Positions 42,909 through 50,514 of a stretch of DNA of 64,000 nucleotides are shown here, in pieces. The first letter of the stretch is position 1, and every line of letters begins with the position of its first letter. This DNA is from Streptomyces justiciae (GTDB lineage Bacteria; Actinomycetota; Actinomycetes; Streptomycetales; Streptomycetaceae): assembly GCF_015163075.1 (NCBI RefSeq), contig NZ_JADDXU010000007.1, positions 1 through 64,000 of the forward strand, written 5' to 3'. The notes beneath the pieces were generated by a model. That model was not told where the DNA came from. It saw nothing but the letters and a program-made list of their open reading frames with translations, and made no database searches. A program made the translations under genes and the position numbers.

Positions 42909-43741
42909 CAGCTCTTCACCGCCCCGGCGAGCATGCCGCTCGTGATCCGCCGCTGGATGAGGGCGAAGACGACCAGCGAGGGCAGCGTCGCGAGGAACGC
43001 GGCGGCGGCCAGCGGGCCCAGGTCGGCGACGCCCTCCGCGCCGATGAAATGGGTGAGGACGACCGGCAGGGTCTGTTTCTCCGGGGTCTTCAGCAGGACC
43101 AGCGCGAAGAAGAACTCGTTCCACGCGGTGATGAACGCGAACAGCGCCGTCGCCACGATCCCCGGCGCCAGCAGCGGCGCCGTCACCGACACCAGCGTCC
43201 GCAGCCGCCCGGCGCCGTCGACGGCCGCCGCCTCCTCCAACTCCTCGGGCACCGCCCGCACATACCCGACCAGCATCCACAGCGCGAACGGCAGCGCCCA
43301 CACCACGTACACCAGGACCAGCCCGGACAGCGAGTTGATCAGCCGCAGGTTCTTCAGCACCAGGAACAGCGGGATGATCACCAGCACCAGTGGGAACGCC
43401 TGGCTGACCACCACCCACCCGGTCGCCGCCCGCGCGAGCAGGGTGCGGCGCCGGGCCATCACATACGCGAGCGGGGTCGCGATCAGTACGGCGATCAGGG
43501 CGGCGCCGAGCGCGGCGAGCAGGGAGTTGCCCGCGGCGCGCAGCAGCGGCTGTTCGTCGAAGGCCTGCCGGAAGTTGTCGAGGGTGGGATCCCGCGGAAT
43601 CCAGGTGGGATGCAGACTGCCCAGTTCCCGGGGCGACTTGAAGGCGATCGAGATCAGCCAGAGGAACGGGAAGGCGAGGAAGACGAGATAGGCGAGCAGG
43701 GCGGCATACTGTCCGACGCGGCCCGTGGTGCTGGTCCTCAT
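42908..43741 (-). CDS. Sugar ABC transporter permease (MalG-like)
   Basis: A 277-residue membrane protein with about six hydrophobic segments. The EAA loop ELEEAAAVDGAGRLRTLVSV (about residues 166-185) contacts the ATPase. It overlaps the upstream permease by four bases and the lipoprotein by one. The ATPase is not in the operon, as is common for CUT1 systems in this genus. Confidence 0.92.
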   Translation of the reverse strand: MRTSTTGRVGQYAALLAYLVFLAFPFLWLISIAFKSPRELGSLHPTWIPRDPTLDNFRQAFDEQPLLRAAGNSLLAALGAALIAVLIATPLAYVMARRRTLLARAATGWVVVSQAFPLVLVIIPLFLVLKNLRLINSLSGLVLVYVVWALPFALWMLVGYVRAVPEELEEAAAVDGAGRLRTLVSVTAPLLAPGIVATALFAFITAWNEFFFALVLLKTPEKQTLPVVLTHFIGAEGVADLGPLAAAAFLATLPSLVVFALIQRRITSGMLAGAVKS

Positions 43742-44673
43742 GTCTCGTCACCGCCCTTCAGCCGGCCGACGAGGAAGACGGCGAGCAGCACCGAGATCAC
43801 GGCGACCATCACGCATCCCATGGCCGCCGCATAGCCGAACTGGCCGTAGCGGAAGGCCTCTTCGTAGGCGAACAGCATGGGCAGCCGGGTGCGGCCGCCG
43901 GGGCCGCCGCTGGTCAGGACGTAGACCAGGGCGAAGGAGTTGAAGTTCCAGATGAAGTTGAGCGCGGTGATCGCGAGCGCGACCGGTCTGAGGGCGGGCC
44001 AGGTGACCGTACGGAAGCGGCGCCAGGCGCCCGCGCCGTCCATCGCCGCCGCCTCGTGGAGTTCGCGCGGGGTGTTCTGGAGGCCGGCGAGCAGGGCGAC
44101 CGTCGTCTGCGGCATGCCGGCCCACACACCGACGACGATGACGGCGGGCAGGGCCGTCGACAGGCCCGCGAGCCAGTCACGGCCGTCGCCGAGGCCGAGG
44201 TCGCGCAGGGTCTCGTTGAGGACGCCCGCGTCCGGGTTGTAGACGAGCCGCCACATGACACCGACGACGACCTCGGGCATGGCCCACGGGATGATCGCCA
44301 GCGCGCGGGCCAGCCAGCGCAGTCTGAGGTCCTGGTTCAGCAGCAGGGCGAGGCCCAGCGCCAGCAGGAACTGCGGCACGGTCACCCCGACGGCCCACAC
44401 CAGGCCGATCCGGAACGACTCCCAGAACAGCGTGTCGTGCAGCAGGTCCTGGAAGTTGAGGCCGCCGATCCACTGGGTGGACCGGGTGCGCCCCGACTGG
44501 GCGTCGGTGAACGCCAGCAGGATGCCGTAGAGCAGCGGTCCGACGCTCAGCACGAGGATCGGGATCAGCGCGGGCAGCACCAGGAACCAGGCGCCGCGGT
44601 CCACCGCCCTGCGGCCCCCCTCGGCGCGTGGCGCACCCCGCGTCGACCGCTTCGTCGCGGTCAGCGATGTCAC
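43738..44673 (-). CDS. Sugar ABC transporter permease (MalF-like)
   Basis: A 311-residue membrane protein, first gene of the operon. It has six to seven hydrophobic segments and the EAA loop ELHEAAAMDGAGAWRRFRTV (about residues 205-224). The GTG start at 44673 is preceded by AAGGAG on the minus strand. A GC-rich hairpin (44704-44724) lies in the presumed leader; its role is unknown. Confidence 0.9.
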   Translation of the reverse strand: MTSLTATKRSTRGAPRAEGGRRAVDRGAWFLVLPALIPILVLSVGPLLYGILLAFTDAQSGRTRSTQWIGGLNFQDLLHDTLFWESFRIGLVWAVGVTVPQFLLALGLALLLNQDLRLRWLARALAIIPWAMPEVVVGVMWRLVYNPDAGVLNETLRDLGLGDGRDWLAGLSTALPAVIVVGVWAGMPQTTVALLAGLQNTPRELHEAAAMDGAGAWRRFRTVTWPALRPVALAITALNFIWNFNSFALVYVLTSGGPGGRTRLPMLFAYEEAFRYGQFGYAAAMGCVMVAVISVLLAVFLVGRLKGGDET

Positions 44674-44877
44674 GTGATCGGCTCCTTAGCGGCTCGGGAC
44701 GCTCCGGGGGCCGACAGGCCCCGGTCATGGTCGTGAAGGGGGTGTGCGCCGTCAAGGCACCGCGCACACCCGTCCGACCTGTACGAATGCGAGACTGGGC
44801 GCCGGATGGCGGGAACTCGACGCCCGGTGCGCCCGGTGCGCACACACAGCGGCGGGAACGGGACACGGAGGCGGACG

Positions 44878-45741
44878 ATGGACGAGGCACGGGCGCGCGA
44901 GGTGCTGGCCGAGGCGGCGGTGCTGCCCGCGGCGGCCGGGGAGGCGCGGCTGCTGGCGCTCGGCGAGAACGCCGTGTTCGCCGCCGGTGACCTGGTCGTC
45001 AAGGTGGGCCGGGACGCCGAACTCCTGGACCGGGCGCGCCGGGAGCTGGACATCGCGCTGTGGCTCGCCGAGGCGGAGGTGCCCGCGGTACGGGCCGCCG
45101 AGCCGAAGCCGCTGCTCGTCGCGGGGCACCCGGTGACGGTGTGGCACCGGATGCCCGACGCCGTACGGCCCGCCGAGCCCCGGGATTTGGCCGAACTGCT
45201 ACGGGTCGTCCATGCGCTGCCCTCCCCCTCCTTCGACCTGCCGCCCCGCGAGCTGCTGGGCGGTGTGGAACGCTGGCTGCGGCTCGCGGGCGACGCGATC
45301 GACCCCGCGGACGCGGCGTATCTGCGCGAGCGCCGGGACGGCTTCGCGGCGGCCGCGGCCGCGCTCACCCCGCACCTGCCGCGCGGCCCCATCCACGGCG
45401 ACGCGCTCCCCCGCAATGTGCACCTCGGCCCGGACGGTCCGGTCCTGGTCGACCTGGAGACCTTCTCCGCGGACCTGCGCGAGCACGACCTGGTGGTGAT
45501 GGCGCTGTCGCGGGACCGGTACGGGCTGCCCGAGGCGGCCTACGACAACTTCACCGAGGCGTACGGCTGGGACGTGCGCGAGTGGGAGGGCTGCTCGGTG
45601 CTCCGGGGCGCCCGCGAGACGGCGAGCTGCGCCTGGGTGGCCCAGCACGCGCCGAGCAACCCGCAGGCGCTGGCGGAGTTCGAGCGGCGGGTGGCGTCGC
45701 TCAGGCACGGGGACGAGACCGTGCGCTGGTATCCGTTCTGA
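44878..45741 (+). CDS. Aminoglycoside phosphotransferase-family kinase
   Basis: A 287-residue APH/choline-kinase-fold protein. The N-terminal part has ALGENAVFAAGDLVVKVGR, with the ATP-binding Lys. The catalytic loop is PIHGDALPRNVHL (Brenner-type H-G-D-x4-N, about residues 179-191), followed by the metal-binding Asp in VLVDLETFS. These enzymes phosphorylate many hydroxyl compounds, so a resistance role cannot be assumed. The ATG at 44878 follows GGAG; the longer upstream frame is not convincing. Confidence 0.83.
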   Translation: MDEARAREVLAEAAVLPAAAGEARLLALGENAVFAAGDLVVKVGRDAELLDRARRELDIALWLAEAEVPAVRAAEPKPLLVAGHPVTVWHRMPDAVRPAEPRDLAELLRVVHALPSPSFDLPPRELLGGVERWLRLAGDAIDPADAAYLRERRDGFAAAAAALTPHLPRGPIHGDALPRNVHLGPDGPVLVDLETFSADLREHDLVVMALSRDRYGLPEAAYDNFTEAYGWDVREWEGCSVLRGARETASCAWVAQHAPSNPQALAEFERRVASLRHGDETVRWYPF

Positions 45742-45759
45742 GCGTGCCGGCGGGACGGG

Positions 45760-46485
45760 TCAGACCGTCTCGTCCGCCGTCAGCTCCCTGAGCGGCCACG
45801 TCCCGTCGACCACCGCGTCCGTCTCTCCCTTGCGGCGCAGGAAGCTCTGGAAGTCCGCCGCCCATTCCGCGTACCAGGCGATCTGGCTGCGGTGCAGCTC
45901 GGCCGGGCCGAGGGCGGCGATCTTGGGGTGGCGGTCGGCTATCGCGCAGGCGAGGCGGGCGGCGGCGAGGGCGTCGGCGGAGGCGTCGTGGGCGGAGTCG
46001 AGCGCGACCCCGTACTCCCCGCACACCGCTTCGAGGTTGCGCTTGCCGCGGCGGTAGCGGTCGACAGCGCGGTCGATCGTGTACGGGTCGACGACCGGGG
46101 CCGGGTCGACGCCGCCGAGGCGGTCCCGTAGCGACGGCAGGCCATGGCGGTGGAGTTCCGCGGAGAGCAGGGTCAGATCGAAGGCCGCGTTGTAGGCGAC
46201 GACCGGGACGCCCGTCTTCCAGTAGGTCGCCAGCACGTCCGCGATGGCGTCGGCGACCTGGTCGGCCGGTCGGCCCTCGGCGGTCGCGCGTTCGTTGCTG
46301 ATCCCATGGACCGCGACCGCGTCCGCCGGGATCTCCACGCCCGGATCGGCGAGCCACTCGCGGTGGCCCATGACCTGCCCGGCCCTCACCTCGATCACGG
46401 CACCCGTGACGATGCGCGCCTCGCGCGGATCGGTCCCGGTCGTCTCCAGGTCGAAGCCGATCAGCAGCTCCCGGTGCCAGCCCAT
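45760..46485 (-). CDS. DnaQ-like 3'-5' exonuclease
   Basis: A 241-residue DEDD-type exonuclease similar to the epsilon proofreading subunit. Exo I is LIGFDLETTGTDP (Asp12/Glu14 by rough count), Exo II includes VVAYNAAFDLTLL, and Exo III is SAHDASADALAAA with the catalytic His and Asp. No other domain, so it may act in DNA repair or RNA/DNA trimming rather than in the main polymerase. ATG at 46485; GGGGG stands upstream. It is convergent with the phosphotransferase gene at 18 bases. Confidence 0.9.
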   Translation of the reverse strand: MGWHRELLIGFDLETTGTDPREARIVTGAVIEVRAGQVMGHREWLADPGVEIPADAVAVHGISNERATAEGRPADQVADAIADVLATYWKTGVPVVAYNAAFDLTLLSAELHRHGLPSLRDRLGGVDPAPVVDPYTIDRAVDRYRRGKRNLEAVCGEYGVALDSAHDASADALAAARLACAIADRHPKIAALGPAELHRSQIAWYAEWAADFQSFLRRKGETDAVVDGTWPLRELTADETV

Positions 46486-46591
46486 GGGCGGTCCCCCTTC
46501 TTGGTGGTGCTTTCCCCCAGTGGTCTCCACGATCCCATGCGCCACTGACAATCAGAGGATCGCGTTCCGCTTACCGCTCCCCGGGGGACTT

Positions 46592-47833
46592 TCACGACAC
46601 CGGACGCGAATCCACCCAAGCCGTCTCGAACTCCTCGCGATACGTCGGGAAAAGACCGCTCTCGTCGATCTCGCCCGGCTTGACGACCTTGTTCCCGTTG
46701 CGCAGTACGAGCACCGGTGCCTCCATGCCCCGCGAGCGCCGCAGATAGGACTGCACGACGGCGACCCCGTCCGTGCCGTCGCCGTCGACGAGGTAGGCGG
46801 TGAAGCGCGGAGTCTCGTCGTAGACCTGGATCTCGAAGGCGCCCGGGTCGCGCAGCCGGGATCGCACCCGGCGCATGTGCAGGATGTTCATCTCGACGGC
46901 CCGGCTCAACTCGCCGCGTTTCATGCCGAGTTCCCGCTCCCGCCGCTTGACCGCGCTGGAGGCCGGGTTCAGGAACAGCAGTCGCACCCGGCAGCCCGCC
47001 TCGGCGAGGCGCACCAGGCGCCGGCCGGAGAAGTTCTGCACGAGGAGGTTGAGGCCGATGCCGACCGCGTCGAGGCGGCGGGCGCCACCGAAGATGTCCT
47101 CGGCGGGGAACTGGCGCAGCAGCCGCACCCGGTCGGGGTGCACGGCGACCACGTCCGCGTAGCGGTCGCCGACGAGGTCCTCGACCGCGTCCACGGGCAG
47201 CCGGCGCGCGGAGGGGACGTCGCCGCCCGCGCCGAGTATCTCGAGGAGACGCGCCGAGGCCCGTTCGGCCTGGCCCAGCACGGCCTCGGACAGGGCCCGG
47301 TTGCGGGAGACGACGTTCCGGGTCACTTCCAGTTCGTCCAGGGCGAGTTCGACGTCCCGGCGCTCGTCGAAGTAGGGCTCGAAGCACGGCCAGTGCTGCA
47401 CCATCAGCTCCCGCAGCTGCGGCAACGTCAGGAAACTCAGGACGTTGTCGTCGGCCGGGTCGAGCAAGTAGCCCTTGCGGCGGCTGACTTCGCGTACGGC
47501 GACCGCGCGCTGCACCCATTCCTGGCCGGCCGGTCCGGCGGCGGCCACCACCCAGTCGTCGCCGTGGACGGGTTCGTAGATGGGACGCAGAACAGCGGCC
47601 ACGACCGCGCGCAGCCGCTGTTCGACGAGGTTCAGCCAGATGTAGGCCCGGCCGGCTCGCTGGGCGCGCGTACGCACCTCGCGCCAGGCGTCGGCGTCCC
47701 AGTCCAGCTCCGGCCCGATGGAACCGGCGGCGTCCATGGGCCGGGCCAGCGACACCGTGCCGGGCGGGACGTCTGCGGAGTTCCCCTCGTGACCCTCGTC
47801 ACCAGGGGGCAACTCCAGCCCTCCCGAGCCCAC
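46592..47833 (-). CDS. SAV2148-like HEPN-domain protein
   Basis: A 413-residue protein of an actinobacterial family named after S. avermitilis SAV2148, annotated with a HEPN domain (as I recall). HEPN proteins are often RNases or RNA-binding; the usual R-x4-6-H motif is not clear to me here. The C-terminal half has strand-rich segments (for example RLVRLAEAGCRVRLLFLNPA) that recall the phospholipase-D-like fold. The GTG at 47833 fits the family N terminus (GSGGLELPPGDEG) and follows GGAAGG. An upstream in-frame extension reads through a repeat element and is rejected. Confidence 0.75.
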   Translation of the reverse strand: MGSGGLELPPGDEGHEGNSADVPPGTVSLARPMDAAGSIGPELDWDADAWREVRTRAQRAGRAYIWLNLVEQRLRAVVAAVLRPIYEPVHGDDWVVAAAGPAGQEWVQRAVAVREVSRRKGYLLDPADDNVLSFLTLPQLRELMVQHWPCFEPYFDERRDVELALDELEVTRNVVSRNRALSEAVLGQAERASARLLEILGAGGDVPSARRLPVDAVEDLVGDRYADVVAVHPDRVRLLRQFPAEDIFGGARRLDAVGIGLNLLVQNFSGRRLVRLAEAGCRVRLLFLNPASSAVKRRERELGMKRGELSRAVEMNILHMRRVRSRLRDPGAFEIQVYDETPRFTAYLVDGDGTDGVAVVQSYLRRSRGMEAPVLVLRNGNKVVKPGEIDESGLFPTYREEFETAWVDSRPVS

Positions 47834-47868
47834 CCGCGCACCGCCTTCCGCTCCCCCGAGCTCTCCGA

Positions 47869-48042
47869 GGGGTCTGGCGTCACAATCCCGTCTGCCTCGC
47901 GACGCCCGGCACGCGCATCTGCGGCGTTGTCGTCGGTCGCCGACGCTCCGCGTCGACTCCCTCCTCCGCCTTGCAGCTGCACGCACCGGACGCCGCGAGG
48001 CCCGCCCTACGGGCGGACGACGGGATTGTGACGCCAGACCCC
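47869..48042. mobile_element. 174-bp element with 24-bp terminal inverted repeats
   Basis: 47869-47892 and 48019-48042 are perfectly complementary over 24 bases (core GGTCTGGCGTCACAATCCCG). Further inner complementarity (GCCTCGCG near 47894 with CGCGAGGC near 47994) extends the symmetry. It has no ORF of its own and looks like a MITE or a large regulatory hairpin. It lies between the HEPN gene start and the amine-oxidase-like gene end. Confidence 0.7.
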
Positions 48043-48109
48043 ACCCAACGATCAAGGAAGGGTACTCCGGGAGTGGTCGGCGGTGCAGCCGGATGGACAG
48101 GGTCGTTTC

Positions 48110-49423
48110 TCAACTACCGCCCACGTAGTTGCCGTTCTGCCCGGCGAGCTCCGCCGGAGTGAGCGGATTCATAGCGGTGACGTCGCGCGGGGCGATCGAG
48201 AAGCCCTGCCAGTGGACCGGCATCGGCTGCTGGTCCTCGTCCCGGGCGATGTGGTGGAAGCCGACGTTGACCCAGGCGACCGGGTGCGTGAGCGTCTGGC
48301 CGTTGACCCACTTGTCCACGGACTTGGGGTGGTCGCGGTCGCAGCGCGGGTTGTTGCTGGAGAACAGCTCACACTTGTTGTACTGCGTGAAATAGATGTC
48401 GTGCTTGGTGTAACTGCGGCCCGGGTAGCGGGTGGTGGGGCCGGGCACGAACTCGTAGGACCGCGCGTGGTTGTCCTTGTTCTTGCCGGTCGCGCTGACG
48501 ATCCGCCACCAGCGGTAGGTCTTGGCGTCGCCCGCGAGTTCCTTGGTGACCTTGGTGCGGGTGGTCTTGACCGTGGGGGTGTCCGCGCCGCGCGGGGTGA
48601 GGGTCGAGTCGTACTGCTCGACCCTGTTCTTGGTGGAGCCGTCGAGGGCGAAGTCGAGCCGCCAGAAGACGTTGTGGGTGTGGCTGGTCGCCTTGTCCTT
48701 GGCGGCGCCCTTGCCGATGGGCCAGCCCTTGCCGTCGCCGGCGTCGTAGTCGAACGGCGAGAGCGTGCCGGTGGCGCCGACGTTCATGTTGATGGTGCCG
48801 TCGTCCTGGAAGCGGTACTCGGTCATGTACTCGTACCAGCCGACCTGGTTGACCGTGTAGACGAGGAAGTCCTTGCCCTGGGCCTGGTAGACCTTGGTCG
48901 CGGTGTCGCCCTGCATGCGGTAGGCGTGGCCGCGGGAGCGGGTGGTGGTGCACAGGCCCTTGACGTTGGGGTTCTGCTCCGGGTACGGGTCCGGGATCTT
49001 GACGGTCTTGATGGTGCCGCCGGGACATTCGGCGGGCGCCAGGTTCATCAGGTCCTTGGCGAAGTCCTGGCCCGTCAGGTCGTCGTACTCGGCCCGCCCG
49101 TCGTCGTACGGGACGTGGATCTGGCCGAGCCGGGCGCTGTTGAGGACCTTGATCGGGGCGGGCTCACCCTTGGGCTGGTAGGTGATGTCGTCCAGGACGA
49201 GGCCGGCCTTGCTGTCGTAACGCCAGCACATCCGCCAGGTGGTGCCGCTGGAGAGCTTCTGCTCGATGCGGAAGGCGGCGCTGCAGTCGGGCGCGGCGGC
49301 GGCGCTCTGCGGCTGGGCGGTGGCCGGTCCGGCTCCGGTGGTCAGTCCGGCGGCCAGCGCGGCGACGGCGAGGCCGAGGGCCGCCGTCCGGCCGCGGGCA
49401 GAGCTGATTCTGTTGACGCGCAT
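48110..49423 (-). CDS. Secreted copper amine oxidase-like catalytic subunit
   Basis: A 437-residue secreted protein (signal cut after about residue 36) that aligns by eye with the catalytic domain of copper amine oxidases. Cu ligands are present: HTHNVFWRLDF (His-x-His) and the third His in VGFHHIARDED. The end PVHWQGFSIAPRDVTAMNP is typical. The TPQ-cofactor site reads Q-V-G-W-Y-E-Y where the family has T-x-x-N-Y-D/E-Y, so the Asn next to the Tyr is Trp. The domains N2 and N3 are missing and appear to be encoded by the next gene upstream. Similar proteins are named tyramine oxidase subunit in databases, as I recall. Confidence 0.75.
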   Translation of the reverse strand: MRVNRISSARGRTAALGLAVAALAAGLTTGAGPATAQPQSAAAAPDCSAAFRIEQKLSSGTTWRMCWRYDSKAGLVLDDITYQPKGEPAPIKVLNSARLGQIHVPYDDGRAEYDDLTGQDFAKDLMNLAPAECPGGTIKTVKIPDPYPEQNPNVKGLCTTTRSRGHAYRMQGDTATKVYQAQGKDFLVYTVNQVGWYEYMTEYRFQDDGTINMNVGATGTLSPFDYDAGDGKGWPIGKGAAKDKATSHTHNVFWRLDFALDGSTKNRVEQYDSTLTPRGADTPTVKTTRTKVTKELAGDAKTYRWWRIVSATGKNKDNHARSYEFVPGPTTRYPGRSYTKHDIYFTQYNKCELFSSNNPRCDRDHPKSVDKWVNGQTLTHPVAWVNVGFHHIARDEDQQPMPVHWQGFSIAPRDVTAMNPLTPAELAGQNGNYVGGS

Positions 49424-49520
49424 GAAGAAGTGACTCCCTTGCAGGAGGTGCGAGTTCGAAAAGTGGACGGAGGTGGGCTCGGCGGCCGAGTGGTCGGCTC
49501 GGCGGCTGAGCGGGTCGGAC

Positions 49521-50333
49521 TCAGTGCTTGAGTTCGGCGACCTTGTGGGCGCTCAGGTCGATCACCAGGGACGTGGTGTCGATCCACGGCCCGTTCTTGA
49601 CCTTCGTGAACAGCCGCAGGCAGCGGTGCTCGCCGCACTTGTCCAGCGCGGCCGGCTGCGCGCCCGGCGTGGCCCGGTAGATGCCGCCGCTCAGCCGCAG
49701 CTGGTCCGGCGAGGTGAGCTCCTTGCCCATCGCGTCCTTGTAGTCGGCCTTGAGGCCGGCTCCCAGCGGGTCGGCGATCAGCAGGGCCGCCGCCGCACTG
49801 CTCTCGGCGCGGCTCGGTGGCGGCTGCACACCCTGCTGGTCGGTGGAGTCCACGACCTTCCCGGTGTCCAGGTCGACGGTCTTGGTGACGAGCGTGTCGT
49901 CCCGGTAGTCGTAGTACGACACGTCGGCGCGCCGGGACGTCTCGGTGCCGCCGGTCTCCGACTCGGCCAGGTCGACGGTGAGCTGCTGCGGACCGCGCTC
50001 ACCCTCCGCGTTCTCGCTCGCGGCGAACGTCTGCCGGTTCACGGCGATCTTCTGGGCGCGGGCGATCTCGTCGTCGGTCAGCGGATCGCCGCCCTTGCCC
50101 TTGTCCCCTTCGTCCGGGGCCTCCTGGACGACGCCCGGCGCGACGGGCGCGCCCTGCTCGTCCTGCCCCAGCTGCTGGGCGGCGGCCGCCTTGTCGTCGC
50201 CCTTGGTCCCGCCCGATTCGTCGGCGCCCGCCGTCCCCGGCAGGGTGACACCGACCATCACGGCGGTCGAGGCCACCGCGATGGCCGCACCGGCCACCAC
50301 CTTGCCAAGATGGCGGTGCACTATCTTGCGCAC
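49521..50333 (-). CDS. Secreted partner of the amine oxidase-like protein (N2/N3-like)
   Basis: A 270-residue protein with a signal peptide (cut after TAGA near residue 36) and a disordered, charged linker. From about residue 80 it looks like the small N-terminal domains of copper amine oxidases: GDPLTDDEIARAQKIAVN corresponds to their Pro-Leu-x-x-E-I start, and SRRADVSYYDYRDDTLVTKT and DLDTGKVVDS follow as in the N3 domain. It ends 97 bases before the catalytic-domain gene on the same strand, suggesting one oxidase encoded as two secreted subunits. The assignment is mine by pattern. Confidence 0.6.
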   Translation of the reverse strand: MRKIVHRHLGKVVAGAAIAVASTAVMVGVTLPGTAGADESGGTKGDDKAAAAQQLGQDEQGAPVAPGVVQEAPDEGDKGKGGDPLTDDEIARAQKIAVNRQTFAASENAEGERGPQQLTVDLAESETGGTETSRRADVSYYDYRDDTLVTKTVDLDTGKVVDSTDQQGVQPPPSRAESSAAAALLIADPLGAGLKADYKDAMGKELTSPDQLRLSGGIYRATPGAQPAALDKCGEHRCLRLFTKVKNGPWIDTTSLVIDLSAHKVAELKH

Positions 50334-50514
50334 ATCTTCCCCCTACTCCCCCTTCGATCCCGGGAGTACGTCTCTGCCCCACACGTTTCGGCATACCGCG
50401 TATGCACTGGTCGATCGGTAAGAGGGACGTAAGTCATAGGAGGTTCCATCACTTTCGGGGAGACTCGTGGTCAAGGCGCCACGGCGGCGGCGACGAGCTG
50501 AAAGAGTCGTGTCC

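Noticed and set aside
44704..44724. Riboswitch before the second sugar ABC operon
   Set aside because: Only a simple GC-rich hairpin is visible; no conserved riboswitch core can be recognised.
46592..47833. HEPN-based toxin-antitoxin or defence system
   Set aside because: No MNT partner or other defence gene adjoins it, the catalytic HEPN motif is not clear, and the family appears to be conserved in actinobacteria.
47834..48055. N-terminal extension of the SAV2148-like protein through the inverted-repeat element
   Set aside because: The extension is Arg-rich and encoded by the repeat; the GTG at 47833 with GGAAGG gives the family-like start.
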